Source of the DNA: Phorcysia thermohydrogeniphila
GTDB taxonomy: Bacteria; Aquificota; Aquificia; Desulfurobacteriales; Desulfurobacteriaceae
Assembly (NCBI RefSeq): GCF_004339575.1
Contig: NZ_SMFV01000003.1
Span: 1 to 64,000 of the forward strand
Length of the DNA: 64,000 nucleotides
Reading direction: 5' to 3'
Positions 34,850 through 44,711 of the stretch are shown here, in pieces. The first letter of the stretch is position 1, and each line of letters begins with the position of its first letter. Made by a program: the position numbers and the translations under genes. The notes under the pieces were generated by a model. The model was not told where the DNA came from and made no database searches. It saw only the letters and a program-made list of their open reading frames with translations.

Positions 34850-36634
34850 TTAACCACTTGTTGTAGGTGTGTTCAGGGAGAAATAAATAAGTGGAGCTAC
34901 TCCTATTTGACTTTCAAAGGTCTCGTTGTTGTCAGGCCATGAGAAGTCCTTGTAGATGTAGAGGTAAATGCTGCGTTCGTTGTCGCTGCTCTGAGGGACG
35001 TAAAAGTGAGTCGCACTGGAGGTGTCATCTGGAGCACTGTCAAGGGTTATAGCGTGAACGTATCCCTCAATTGCTCCATCATTCAGCACGACTTCACCGT
35101 GGGGATTAACCGTTGAACCACCGTCATCAGAGTATTTCAGCTTTACGTGGAAGATTCCGTGGATGTCAGAAGCGTTAGTAGCGTTGTGGTCAAGAGCGTA
35201 GAAGACCTTTCCACCTGTAGAAGGTAAGGCAACGTGTCTAAATCCATTACTGTCCTCCCATACAATGAGAACCGGTTCATTTTCATCTACGTAATTATCG
35301 TTATCAAGGTCGTGCCAGTAGCGTTCATAACCATCAGGGGTCTCATCCTTGTACTTGTAGCTGCTGTCTACAATATCGTAGTAATCAGCATAAGTATTCG
35401 GGGCAGAAGTATGGGGGGTACAGCTTGTTGCAGAAGTGTCGGCCGTTACGCATACAGTTACAGTAACAGCGTCGTTAGCCCCGTAGGTCTTGAACTGGTA
35501 AATTTTGTAATCGTTCACGGTACTTGTAGTTCCGTTAATGGCAACGTCTTGGCTGACCTTAAAGATTATATCGTCTCCCCAACTACCTGCACTGAGGTTG
35601 GAGTTGAGGTTTACTTTATTCTTATAATCGGGATTAAAGTACGTTGTATCATCAGGACTTACTTGGTCAAGAACTAAGGTATAGGTACTACCTCCATCCT
35701 TGCTAACTTCTAAGGTAACCTTTTCTCCATCGGTAGTGTCATCTCCTCCCGGAACGACTGAGTAGGCTACACAGTGGGTTCCGACGTAGTTAGCTCCAGC
35801 ATCATTTTTCGTTGGAAACTCAATTACCTTTTGTCCGGAAGAATTTGTGTAAACGTAAATCGGACACTCGGGGTTGTTTGTAGTATCACCGTCGGTGTCG
35901 TAGTTAGCACTTATGCTGACGTCGGGAAGGTCGTTCGCCCTTACGTTGATTTGGTACTTAATACCCTCACCGAAGAGGTCCCAACCACCGAACCAGTAAA
36001 TATTAGAATCTCCTTCGGCCAGCAGGTTGGTTCCGAAGTTCAACCTAAGCCTTGCCTTGTTCTGCCAGTTCGGGTCGGAGGTGTTATCCTTTGGAACAAC
36101 CGCGAACCAGTTGAATACGTCAAATCCATAATCGTAAGTCTCTGTTATATTACCTGTACCGTCACTCCTTTCGTACTGGGCAGAAACTAATTGATTGGTG
36201 AAATCTATCGTACCGCCAACAAGCTCCATAGCAATAAAGAGGTTTCTATCGTACGTGTCGGGATCCTGCATTGTAATCCAGACCTCTTGCCCGTTCCAAG
36301 CTATTTTTACTTCATTCGGACCACCGGAAGGGGTTATATCCGTTAGGGCCCTTGTTTCTTGCTCCTCTCCGCTTTCACTGCTTGGCAGAGTTATTCCTTT
36401 GGGGAAGTATACTTCTAAAGCTTGGCTACCTTTTTCTGCGGTAAAGTAAGCTATATCAGCCTGTTGTGGTTGAACTTCCTCAACGTTCGGTTCGTTTTCT
36501 ACAAAAGGATACGGCGGAATCTCTGACGTTGAAGACGTTTCCGTTCCTCCACCTCCTCCTCCGCCCCCTCCGCAGGAGAAGAGACCGAGAGCAAAGAGTG
36601 TTACTAAGCTGAGTTTTCCGATTCTTCTTACCAT
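34850..36634 (-). CDS. Secreted lipoprotein with poly-glycine spacer, unknown function
   Basis: A 594-residue protein not recognised. It starts with a type II signal peptide (basic start, LSLVTLFALGL) and a lipobox ending LFSC near residue 21. Nine glycines follow the lipidated Cys at once, then a Ser/Thr/Pro spacer. The rest is acidic, rich in Asp, Asn, Thr and Tyr, with Asp-rich segments such as NYDTDGDTTNNPE and DLDNDNYVDENEP that look like calcium-binding loops of extracellular beta proteins. Long antisense frames are by-products of this composition. AAGGAGG before ATG 36634 decides the start over 36667. It has its own promoter and a strong terminator, so it may be abundant. Confidence 0.8.
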   Translation of the reverse strand: MVRRIGKLSLVTLFALGLFSCGGGGGGGGGTETSSTSEIPPYPFVENEPNVEEVQPQQADIAYFTAEKGSQALEVYFPKGITLPSSESGEEQETRALTDITPSGGPNEVKIAWNGQEVWITMQDPDTYDRNLFIAMELVGGTIDFTNQLVSAQYERSDGTGNITETYDYGFDVFNWFAVVPKDNTSDPNWQNKARLRLNFGTNLLAEGDSNIYWFGGWDLFGEGIKYQINVRANDLPDVSISANYDTDGDTTNNPECPIYVYTNSSGQKVIEFPTKNDAGANYVGTHCVAYSVVPGGDDTTDGEKVTLEVSKDGGSTYTLVLDQVSPDDTTYFNPDYKNKVNLNSNLSAGSWGDDIIFKVSQDVAINGTTSTVNDYKIYQFKTYGANDAVTVTVCVTADTSATSCTPHTSAPNTYADYYDIVDSSYKYKDETPDGYERYWHDLDNDNYVDENEPVLIVWEDSNGFRHVALPSTGGKVFYALDHNATNASDIHGIFHVKLKYSDDGGSTVNPHGEVVLNDGAIEGYVHAITLDSAPDDTSSATHFYVPQSSDNERSIYLYIYKDFSWPDNNETFESQIGVAPLIYFSLNTPTTSG

Positions 36635-36714
36635 TTTCCCCTCCTTATAAAACTTTCCCTCCATCAAAGTTTTAAAAATTTTTAAATTCTCATATTATCT
36701 CTTTTACAAGTGTA

Positions 36715-36720
36715 ATTATA
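36715..36720 (-). promoter_or_regulatory. Probable -10 element of the lipoprotein gene
   Basis: TATAAT on the minus strand, about 80 bases before ATG 36634, in the 170-base AT-rich spacer between this gene and the divergent flavoprotein gene. No good -35 is seen 17 bases further up (TGGAAA is the nearest), so the call is weak. Confidence 0.35.
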
Positions 36721-36804
36721 GTCTCATTAGTCAGATTTTTCCACACTAAGGAAGCAAGAAAAGTTAAAATTTTGTAAACAGAATCTTAAAAGGAGGATAA
36801 CAGT

Positions 36805-38238
36805 ATGAAAAAAAAGCTTGACAGGTGGACGGGAAGAATTCCCATGCCTGTACTACCTCCAGAGGTAAGGAGAAAAGTTTTCAACGAGTTCTCCCTTGGC
36901 TACGGACACACGGCAGCAAAGGACGAAGCTTTAAGGTGTCTCCTCTGTAAAACTCCAACCTGTCTTGACTCCTGCCCAGTTCAGAGCAAGATACCCAACT
37001 GGATTGAAACAATCCAGAAAGAGAGCGTATTTGACGGCTACAAGATTCTGAGGGAAAGGAATCCCTTTAGCTCCGTCTGTGGAAGGGTCTGTCCACAGGA
37101 AAGGTTATGTGAGAGCACTTGCATCTTAACGCGAAAAGACGGCGGAAAAGCTGTTGCAATTGGTGGTCTTGAGAGGTTCATTGCCGATTCTGTAAGAACC
37201 TCTGGCTTTAAGTGGGAAGATGAAAAAGCCCCAGCAACAGGCAAAAAGGTTGCCATCATAGGTGGTGGACCTGCAGGACTTGCTGCAGCCTACTATTTAG
37301 CGAGGAAAGGACACAGCGTAACTATTTTTGAAGCCCTTCCATACCTCGGCGGCGTTATGAGGTACGGAATCCCTGAGTGCAGGCTTCCAAGGGAAGCCCT
37401 TGACTGGGATATCAACCTGATTCTTAACCTCGGCGTAGAAGTTAGGACAAACACTGTAGTTGGAGAGGACATCACCCTTGACGAGATAAGGAAGGAGTAC
37501 GACGCCATATTCATAGCTGTAGGTTCAGGCCGTGGTAAGAAGATGAACATTCCCGGGGCAGACCTTAAGGGAGCTTACTCTGCAATCGGCTTCTTAATGA
37601 AAGTAAATACCGGTGAAATCCACCCACTCCTTGCTCCAGATAAGGACATTGAAATACCAACTGGCAAGAAAGTAGTTGTTGTCGGCGGAGGATTTACAGC
37701 CGTTGACTGTGCGCTGGTTTCTGTAAGGCTTGGCAACGAAACCACCGTTGTTTACAGGAGAACGAGGGAATCTTCCTCTGCAAGGGAAGAAGAGTGGGAT
37801 ATGTTAGCAGAGGAAGGAGTAGATATCCGTTGGCTCACCCTTCCTGTTGAAGTTCTCGGAAATGATGATGGAGAGGTCGTTGGCGTTAAGTGCGTGAAGA
37901 TGAAGCTTATCCACGTTGAAGGAAGCAGGCGTCCAAAAGTTGAGCCAATCCCCGGAACTGAACACGTGATTCCTTGCGATATCATCATCTTTGCCGTCGG
38001 TCAGGGAGATAACCCTGTAGCCTACAAGGACGTGGAAGGTCTGAAGATTGATAAGTGGAACAACCTCTCAACCGTAGATGAGGAGTTTAGAACCAACGTT
38101 GAGGGTATCTGGGCCGGTGGAGACGTTGTAAACGGCGGGGACTTAGTTATTACGGCAATAAAGCACGCAAAGATTGCTGCTGAGTCTATCCACAAGTACT
38201 TAACAACCGGCAAGTGGGAGTATAAAGGAGAAGGTTAA
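36805..38238 (+). CDS. gltA: NADPH-dependent FAD/FeS oxidoreductase, GltD/GltA-like (glutamate synthase small subunit family)
   Basis: A 477-residue flavoprotein. The N-terminal iron-sulfur part has CLLCKTPTCLDSCPVQSKIP and CGRVCPQERLCESTC. An FAD site GGGPAGLAAAYYLA lies near residue 152, RYGIPECRLP follows, and a second nucleotide site VVVGGGFTAVDCAL lies near 292. The end carries GIWAGGDVVNGGDLV. Family members act as glutamate synthase small or single subunits, SudA sulfide dehydrogenase, or the large Nfn subunit. No gltB or nfnA partner is next to it, so a stand-alone archaeal-type GltA is one option. AAGGAGG precedes the ATG. Confidence 0.85.
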   Translation: MKKKLDRWTGRIPMPVLPPEVRRKVFNEFSLGYGHTAAKDEALRCLLCKTPTCLDSCPVQSKIPNWIETIQKESVFDGYKILRERNPFSSVCGRVCPQERLCESTCILTRKDGGKAVAIGGLERFIADSVRTSGFKWEDEKAPATGKKVAIIGGGPAGLAAAYYLARKGHSVTIFEALPYLGGVMRYGIPECRLPREALDWDINLILNLGVEVRTNTVVGEDITLDEIRKEYDAIFIAVGSGRGKKMNIPGADLKGAYSAIGFLMKVNTGEIHPLLAPDKDIEIPTGKKVVVVGGGFTAVDCALVSVRLGNETTVVYRRTRESSSAREEEWDMLAEEGVDIRWLTLPVEVLGNDDGEVVGVKCVKMKLIHVEGSRRPKVEPIPGTEHVIPCDIIIFAVGQGDNPVAYKDVEGLKIDKWNNLSTVDEEFRTNVEGIWAGGDVVNGGDLVITAIKHAKIAAESIHKYLTTGKWEYKGEG

Positions 38239-38261
38239 CTACCCCCATTGTAAGTTATTTC

Positions 38262-38298
38262 GCCTGCCACGTTTTAAGCGTGGCAGGCTTTTTCTTTT
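38262..38298 (+). terminator. Terminator of the GltA-like gene, overlapping the rlmN 3' end
   Basis: GCCTGCCACG (38262-38271), a seven-base loop, then CGTGGCAGGC (38279-38288) and TTTTTCTTTT. The right arm doubles as the final codons of the convergent rlmN gene (stop at 38274-38276). Confidence 0.9.
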
Positions 38299-39326
38299 GT
38301 TCTAAGCATTCCACAAGCAGCGGATATATCCTGCCCTCTAGAATCTCTTATAAAGGCTGCAATGTTGTGATCCCAGAGAACTCTTTGGAAAGCCTCTATC
38401 TTTTCTCTTGGTGTTGGCTCGTAAAGAGCTCCCGGGTAGTAGTTAAAGGGAATCAAGTTAACCTTAACTTTCATTCCCTTTAAGAGCTTAGCAAGCCTCT
38501 TTGCATCAGCGAGAGAATCGTTAACGTCCTTTAACATTACGTACTCAATCATTATCCGCCTTACGTTGTCGGCAGGGTAGCGACGGAGAGCTCTCATTAT
38601 CTCCCCAATAGAGTACCTTCTGTTCAGGGGAACAAGTTTTTCCCTAACTTCATCGGTTGTAGCATGAAGGGAAACTGCCAGCTTTACCTTGTTCATCTCC
38701 TTCGCCATCCTCTCAATGCCGGGAACAATACCAACCGTTGAAATGGTTACCTTCCTCGTAGACAGGTCAAGCATGTCCCTGTGGGTCATAATCCCAACAG
38801 CCTTTTTCACGTTATCAAAGTTTAAAAGGGGCTCTCCCATACCCATAAAGACAACGTTTGAGATTCTCCTATTTTCTCCTACGTCCCTCTGAACGTGGAT
38901 ATACTGGTCTACAATTTCCGCCGTTGTGAGGTTTCTCGTAAAACCGTCCTTAGCAGTAAGGCAGAAGGTACAACCTACAGGACAGCCAACCTGAGTAGAA
39001 ACACACAGTGTATTCCAGTCCCTTTCGGGAATAAAGACAGACTCTACCCTGTTCCCATCGGGAAGCTCAAATAGGTACTTCCTCGTTCCGTCGGAGGATT
39101 CCTCCACCTTCACAAGTTTAAGAACGTCTATCACGGCTTTTTCAGAGAGGAGCTTTCTGGCCTGCTTTGAGATGTTCGTCATCTCATCAAAGGTCTTAAC
39201 TCTCTTTTTGTAAAGCCACTGGGCAATCTGCTTTGCCCTATACTTCTCAAGGCCAAGGGACTGGACAAAGGCCTCAAGCTCTTTAAGGGTCATATTCTTT
39301 ATCTCAACCATTCCCACCTCACTCAT
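38274..39326 (-). CDS. rlmN: 23S rRNA (A2503-C2)/tRNA methyltransferase RlmN
   Basis: A radical-SAM methyltransferase of 350 residues that methylates A2503 of 23S rRNA. The cluster motif is [22 protein letters not shown] follows, and [16 protein letters not shown] and the C-terminal [13 protein letters not shown] supply the second catalytic Cys. Two starts are possible: ATG 39326 (overlapping the stop of the small upstream gene) and ATG 39311 with GAGGTG before it. Coupling with the small zinc-ribbon gene upstream is evident. Its last codons form half of a terminator hairpin. Confidence 0.96.
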   Translation of the reverse strand: MSEVGMVEIKNMTLKELEAFVQSLGLEKYRAKQIAQWLYKKRVKTFDEMTNISKQARKLLSEKAVIDVLKLVKVEESSDGTRKYLFELPDGNRVESVFIPERDWNTLCVSTQVGCPVGCTFCLTAKDGFTRNLTTAEIVDQYIHVQRDVGENRRISNVVFMGMGEPLLNFDNVKKAVGIMTHRDMLDLSTRKVTISTVGIVPGIERMAKEMNKVKLAVSLHATTDEVREKLVPLNRRYSIGEIMRALRRYPADNVRRIMIEYVMLKDVNDSLADAKRLAKLLKGMKVKVNLIPFNYYPGALYEPTPREKIEAFQRVLWDHNIAAFIRDSRGQDISAACGMLRTKEKACHA

Positions 39327-39489
39327 CTACTTCCTCTGCCTCATCTACTAACATCACCGGTATGTCGTCAACAATTGGATAGGCAAGCTTACACTTGTGG
39401 CAGATTAATTTTTGCTCTTTTTCCCTATACTCAAGGTCCCCCTTACACTTGGGACAGGCTAAAACTGAAAGGAGCTCTTCAGGTAACAC
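39319..39489 (-). CDS. Small zinc-ribbon protein, Trm112/YcaR family
   Basis: A 56-residue protein, below the usual length cut-off for automatic calls. Translation from GTG 39489 gives [18 protein letters not shown], then [20 protein letters not shown] and an acidic tail. The LACPxCKGxL...C..C...YPIxDDIPxML pattern is that of Trm112/UPF0434 proteins, which partner methyltransferases in eukaryotes and archaea and have unclear roles in bacteria. GGAGG sits five bases before the GTG. Its stop overlaps the rlmN ATG by ATGAGTGA, so the two are translated together. Confidence 0.88.
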   Translation of the reverse strand: MLPEELLSVLACPKCKGDLEYREKEQKLICHKCKLAYPIVDDIPVMLVDEAEEVDE

Positions 39490-39535
39490 GGCAACCTCCG
39501 TTAAAAGTTCGTCTTAATAATTTGTGCTTACATCC

Positions 39536-39564
39536 TTGCCAAGTAAAGCAAGATTTCCTATATT
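39536..39564 (+). promoter_or_regulatory. Promoter of the tRNA-Pro/tRNA-Arg pair
   Basis: TTGCCA (39536-39541), 17 bases, TATATT (39559-39564), ending 15 bases before tRNA-Pro. It matches sigma-70 spacing exactly. Confidence 0.65.
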
Positions 39565-39579
39565 TTGCCTTGTCAAGGT

Positions 39580-39657
39580 CGGGGCATAGCTCAGCTTGGT
39601 TAGAGCGCGTGCCTTGGGAGCACGAGGTCGCCCGTTCAAATCGGGCTGCCCCGACCA
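39580..39657 (+). tRNA. tRNA-Pro (anticodon TGG)
   Basis: The acceptor CGGGGCA pairs with TGCCCCG, the anticodon stem CGTGC/GCACG encloses CTTGGGA (anticodon TGG), and the T-arm is GCCCG TTCAAAT CGGGC. CCA is encoded. It lies 12 bases before the next tRNA and was probably transcribed with it. Confidence 0.97.
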
Positions 39658-39669
39658 TTTATTCTTAGA

Positions 39670-40519
<850 letters not shown>

Positions 40520-40523
<4 letters not shown>

Positions 40524-41449
40524 CCCTTCAGAGAGCTCTCAAGTCCAAGGTCCTCTATCATCTGAATATCATCTTCAAGGCTTCTTCCCTTCGTAGTCAG
40601 GTAGTTTCCAACCATTAAGGCGTTGGCAGGTAAAAGGATAAGTGGCTGGAGCTCCCTCAAGTTGTACTCTCTCCCACCGCAGACCCTTATTTCTGCTTCA
40701 GGGATGGAGAGCCTTATTGCTACGAGAATTCTTAAACACTTTAAGGGAGTCAGGAAGTTGGCGTTCTCAAGGGGAGTTCCCTTTATAGGATGGAGGAAGT
40801 TAACAGGAATAGAGTCCACCTGAAGTTCTTTTAGCGTTTTTATCATTGAAACAACATCTTCATCATTTTCACCAAGGCCAAAAATACCTCCACAGCAGGT
40901 AGAAAGCCCCACTTCTTTTGCGTTTTCAATGGTTCTTACTCTGTCCTCCCACTTTTGAACCGTTGTTATGTGGGGGTAAAACTCTCGCGAAGTTTCAAGG
41001 TTGTGGTGATACCTATCAAGGCCGCAGTCCCTTAAAAACTTAAGCTCTTCTTTCTTTAGCTGTCCAAGGGATGCACAGACAATGGCATCTGGTTTTAGAC
41101 TTTTTATAGTTTCAATAACTTTTCCTATAACCTTTATTTCTTCAACATTAGGGGAAATACCGCTTGTAACAAAGCTAAACCTGTTAATTCCCCTGTCAAA
41201 GGCTTCAAGTGCTTTTTTCGTGAGCTCCCTTTCAGGTAGAAGGGGATATGTCTTGACGGGAACGTTAAACTTGGCAGATTGGGCACAGAACTTACAGTCA
41301 GAAGGACACTTGCCACTTTTTGCGTTTAGGATGGCGCAGGTTTCAACTTGCCTGCCAAAATGTTGAAACCTTAAAGAGGTTGCCTTATGAAGGTAGTCGT
41401 AGAACTTCTCTACCCTACAGTTTAGAACGTCAAGTATTTCTTCTCTCAC
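40520..41449 (-). CDS. bioB: Biotin synthase
   Basis: A 309-residue radical-SAM enzyme inserting sulfur into dethiobiotin. The 4Fe-4S motif is CPSDCKFCAQS, followed by FSFVTSGI, HNLETSREFYP, CCGGIFGLGE and the second-cluster Arg region RVCGGREYNLRELQ. The length fits the short BioB form. It overlaps both mglA and the ydcF-like gene by four bases, so it is read as part of the long por-mgl operon. Confidence 0.94.
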
Positions 41450-42027
41450 CTTTTAAGCTTTCTCAAAACCTGCTTTGTTATTTCCTTAAAAGTCTCAAGA
41501 ACACCTATCCCTTTAGAGGCTATAGCCTCATAGTCTGGCCTACTCCACCTATTTAAATCCTTCCTCAAAACCTCAACAGGAAGGACATTCGGGAGGTCCC
41601 TTTTGTTGTACTGAAAAACAAGGGGAATGTCTTCAATATCTATTTCATAATCTTTAAGGTTTTCAATCATGTCATCAAGGGTATCAAGGTTTGCGTCGTG
41701 CCTTTCCTCCTGAGAGTCAGCAACAAAGACAATACCGTCAACGCCCTTTAGTATCAGCTTTCTGCTTGCCTGATAGATAATCTGTCCCGGAGTAGTATAG
41801 AGGTGAAACCTTACCTTAAAGCCCTTTACGTTAGATACTTCAATAGGAACAAAGTCAAAGAAGAGGGTCCTCTCTGTTTCTGTTGCAAGGGTTATCATTT
41901 CGCCCCTGTTTTCCGGCTTAATGTGGTCGTAAATCCACTTAATGTTTGTAGTTTTACCAGAAAGGCCCGGGCCGTAGTAGACAATTTTGCAGTTTATCTC
42001 CCTCGTAGCAAAGTTGACGAATGGCAT
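41446..42027 (-). CDS. mglA: MglA-type small GTPase
   Basis: A 193-residue Ras-like GTPase. The P-loop GPGLSGKTTN lies near residues 19-28, TPGQIIYQASRKLIL replaces the classical switch II DTAG (a known trait of MglA), and the base-specificity motif is QYNKRDLPN. It would set front-rear polarity with MglB as its GAP, which in Aquificota may steer pili or other polar parts. It lies 14 bases after mglB. Confidence 0.93.
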   Translation of the reverse strand: MPFVNFATREINCKIVYYGPGLSGKTTNIKWIYDHIKPENRGEMITLATETERTLFFDFVPIEVSNVKGFKVRFHLYTTPGQIIYQASRKLILKGVDGIVFVADSQEERHDANLDTLDDMIENLKDYEIDIEDIPLVFQYNKRDLPNVLPVEVLRKDLNRWSRPDYEAIASKGIGVLETFKEITKQVLRKLKR

Positions 42028-42041
42028 TAAGCTCCCCTTCC

Positions 42042-42518
42042 CTACTCAAATAATGTATCCAAGTCTATGTCCTCTATGTTAATATCTGCCGGCATAGAGC
42101 TCTCTTTTTCTGCCCTCTCCTCAATCCTCTTCATCAGACCTTCAAGTTTATCATAATATTTCTTAATCTTCACCCTTATGATACCCAAGTTTGTAGCGTA
42201 CTTATCAAATATTGAAACTAAAATGTACTTCTCGGCAACGACTATCATGTATATACCTTCGTCTTCCGTTTCAGTAAACATGTGGTTGAGGCTCTTATCA
42301 CCAAGAAGCTTTGAAAGAGCCTCCGAAGCAGCAACGTTTCCAGCAGTAAGGGAAGCAAAAGTTACATCATCAGAAGAGAAAGCCGGAGACTCGCTCCGGC
42401 TTATAAGCTGACCAGACTTGTCTATCAAGAGAACTATCTTGGATTTACTCTCCTCAGCAATGTTCGTAAGTATCTCCTTAAGCTCCTTGTCCTCTTCCGG
42501 CCTTAAGTTCAGCATCAC
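42042..42518 (-). CDS. mglB: Roadblock/LC7-domain protein, MglB-like GAP
   Basis: A 158-residue roadblock-fold protein with KIVLLIDKSGQLISRSE and FASLTAGNVAASEALSKLLGD, TETEDEGIYMIVVAEKYILVSIFDK, all typical of MglB. A charged C-terminal helix follows. MglB activates MglA GTP hydrolysis. The start GTG/ATG overlaps the porB stop (GTGTGATG), coupling it to the por genes. Confidence 0.9.
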   Translation of the reverse strand: MMLNLRPEEDKELKEILTNIAEESKSKIVLLIDKSGQLISRSESPAFSSDDVTFASLTAGNVAASEALSKLLGDKSLNHMFTETEDEGIYMIVVAEKYILVSIFDKYATNLGIIRVKIKKYYDKLEGLMKRIEERAEKESSMPADINIEDIDLDTLFE

Positions 42519-43504
42519 ACTTCCCTGCTAAGCTGTTCTAATTTGTTGAGCCACTCCCACCTTCTGTTAACTTCGTCCTGTAACTCTTTAATTTTACTCT
42601 CCATTCCCGGTTTGAAAAGGTGCTTAAATCTTCCCTGAAGCTTTAGAAACTCCTCTATCGGCTTCGGGTTCTTAGGCCTGTAAGTTATCCTCCACTTGCC
42701 GTTCTCAACCTCAAAGAGAGGCCAGTAGTTGGTTTCAACGGCAAGTTTCGTTACAAGTATACCCTCTTCTTCCTTAGAACGCCAGCCCCTTGGGCAGACA
42801 GAAAAGACGTTAATGAAGGAAGGGCCTTCAGTTAAAAGGGCTTTCTTGAACTTCTCCATAAAGTCCTTCCAGTGGGAAGGGGCAGCCTGTGCTACGTAAG
42901 GAATACCGTGAGCAGCAGCAACTTCTGGCATCCACTTCTTGTGCTGGGGTTTTCCTAAGCTCTCAGAACCAACCGGCTGAGTCGTAGTGTTCGCGTACTT
43001 CGGCGTAGCAGAGGAACGCTGGATACCGGTGTTCATGTAAGCTTCGTTGTCGTAGCAGACGTAGATGAAATCGTGTCCCCTCTCAAGAGCCCCAGATAGG
43101 GACTGGAATCCGATGTCGTACGTTCCACCGTCCCCACCGAGAGCAACGAACTTAACCTTTTTGTCCGTTGGAAGCTTCCCTTTCCTCTTTAAAGCCTTGT
43201 AGGCAGCCTCAACTCCGGCAATTGTAGCTGCCGCGTTCTCAAAGGCGCTGTGAATCCAAGGGGACTTCCAAGAGGTGTAAGGGTAGATGGAGGTACAAAC
43301 CTCAACGCAACCTGTTGCGTTAGCCCAGATAAGCTCGTAGCCAAGGGCGTTTGCCACCATGTACATCTGGCGAATGATTATAGAAGCTCCACATCCGGCA
43401 CAGAGCCTGTGGCCGGGAGCAAGCTTTTCAGGATAGTTGGTAAGTTTTTTAAGTGGTGGTAGCTTTATCTCTGCAGTTTTAACTTCAGCCATTACTTCCT
43501 CCAT
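42515..43504 (-). CDS. porB: Pyruvate:ferredoxin oxidoreductase, beta subunit
   Basis: The 329-residue thiamine-diphosphate subunit. It carries HRLCAGCGASIIIR, NATGCVEVC, the TPP motif GDGGTYDIGFQ, and CYDNEAYMNTGIQRS, with a further Cys in NVFSVCPRGW. With alpha, delta and gamma it makes or splits pyruvate with CoA and reduced ferredoxin; in a carbon-fixing anaerobe it would work as pyruvate synthase. A 2-oxoglutarate enzyme is less likely because the YMNTGIQRS loop and four-subunit make-up point to POR. The porA stop abuts the start. Confidence 0.94.
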   Translation of the reverse strand: MEEVMAEVKTAEIKLPPLKKLTNYPEKLAPGHRLCAGCGASIIIRQMYMVANALGYELIWANATGCVEVCTSIYPYTSWKSPWIHSAFENAAATIAGVEAAYKALKRKGKLPTDKKVKFVALGGDGGTYDIGFQSLSGALERGHDFIYVCYDNEAYMNTGIQRSSATPKYANTTTQPVGSESLGKPQHKKWMPEVAAAHGIPYVAQAAPSHWKDFMEKFKKALLTEGPSFINVFSVCPRGWRSKEEEGILVTKLAVETNYWPLFEVENGKWRITYRPKNPKPIEEFLKLQGRFKHLFKPGMESKIKELQDEVNRRWEWLNKLEQLSREV

Positions 43505-44709
43505 TACTCTCTAAGGTTAAGGTAGTTTACAAGGGGTATTTCCTCTCCAGCAGCAAGCTTCATTACCTTATCTATGGCCTCTTCAATGTGGTTTACGTTT
43601 GTGTCCCTTCCACCAAGGCCGTAGATAAAGTCAATCATTGGGTAGTGCTTGTTTCTAAGGAACATCGCAGTTGCAACCTCTCCAAAGAGAGGGCCTGCAG
43701 CTCCTCCAAATGTCTCTGCCCTGTCAAAGACACCAATCGCCTTACAGTTAGAAGCAGCGATAGCATCCATAACGTCGTAGTAGGGGAAAGGCCTAAAGGT
43801 TCTTATCTTGATAAGTCCGACCTTGACTCCCTTCTCCCTTACCTTATCAATCACGGCCTTTGCAGTTCCTGCAGTTGAACCGATGATGATGAGGATGTAG
43901 TCTGCATCGTCTGTCTTGTAGGTTTCAATGTGCTCGTACTTTTTACCAAAGACGTCGGCAAAGGCCTCTCCTACTTCCCTTATAACCTTGTAGGCGTGGA
44001 GCATTGCCTCCCTTTGCTGGCGCTTGAACTCCATGTAGGAGTCGGTCATCGCAACTGCACCGTGGGTTACTGGATTGTCAACGTCAAGGAGGGAGTACAT
44101 AGGCTTGTTCTCACCTACAAACTCCTCAACGGCCCTATCTGGAAGAAGTCTTACCCTGTCTATGGCGTGGGAAACGACAAAACCGTCCATTCCAACCATT
44201 ACGGGAAGCCTTGTCCTTTCGTCCTCAGCAATCTTTATTGCCTGAATAAGGTTGTCGTACTGCTCTTCGGCGTTTTCAGAAAAGAGCATTATCCATCCTT
44301 GATCCCTTGCTCCCATCATGTCGGACTGGTCGCCGTGGATGTTGATGGGAGCAGAGAGAGCTCTGTTAACAACCGTCATAACGACAGGAAGCCTCATTCC
44401 GGAGGCAATTCCAAGAACTTCCCACATGTAGGCAAGCCCGGGACCAGCTGTAGCTGTCATTGCCCTTGCGCCTGCTGCAGCTGCACCAACGCAGGCAGAC
44501 ATAGCAGAGTGCTCACTTTCAACGGGGATGTACTCGGTATCCACAAGGCCGTTTGCTACAAAGTCTGCGAAGAACTGCATGAGCTCCGTCTGGGGAGTAA
44601 TCGGGTAGGCTGCAACGACATCGGGGTTTATCTGCCTCATAGCCTCAGCAGCGGCCATGTTACCGGAGTAGGGAACGTAGGTTACCTCCTTTATCACCTC
44701 AGGCCTCAT
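43504..44709 (-). CDS. porA: Pyruvate:ferredoxin oxidoreductase, alpha subunit
   Basis: A 401-residue subunit. It starts with the pyrimidine-binding domain (GNMAAAEAMRQINPDVVAAYPITPQTE), then VESEHSAMSACVGAAAAGARAMTATAGPGLAYMWE and NIHGDQSDMMGARDQGW. It ends with the transketolase-C-like domain (IIIGSTAGTAKAVIDKVR...VGLIKIRTFRPFP). It pairs with porB. The stop of porD lies two bases before the start region, so spacing is minimal. Confidence 0.95.
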   Translation of the reverse strand: MRPEVIKEVTYVPYSGNMAAAEAMRQINPDVVAAYPITPQTELMQFFADFVANGLVDTEYIPVESEHSAMSACVGAAAAGARAMTATAGPGLAYMWEVLGIASGMRLPVVMTVVNRALSAPINIHGDQSDMMGARDQGWIMLFSENAEEQYDNLIQAIKIAEDERTRLPVMVGMDGFVVSHAIDRVRLLPDRAVEEFVGENKPMYSLLDVDNPVTHGAVAMTDSYMEFKRQQREAMLHAYKVIREVGEAFADVFGKKYEHIETYKTDDADYILIIIGSTAGTAKAVIDKVREKGVKVGLIKIRTFRPFPYYDVMDAIAASNCKAIGVFDRAETFGGAAGPLFGEVATAMFLRNKHYPMIDFIYGLGGRDTNVNHIEEAIDKVMKLAAGEEIPLVNYLNLRE

Positions 44710-44711
44710 AG

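Noticed and set aside
35234-36449. Several long frames antisense to the lipoprotein gene
   Set aside because: They are rich in Val, Ser and Ile as expected from the complement of Asp/Asn/Tyr codons, and lack ribosome sites.
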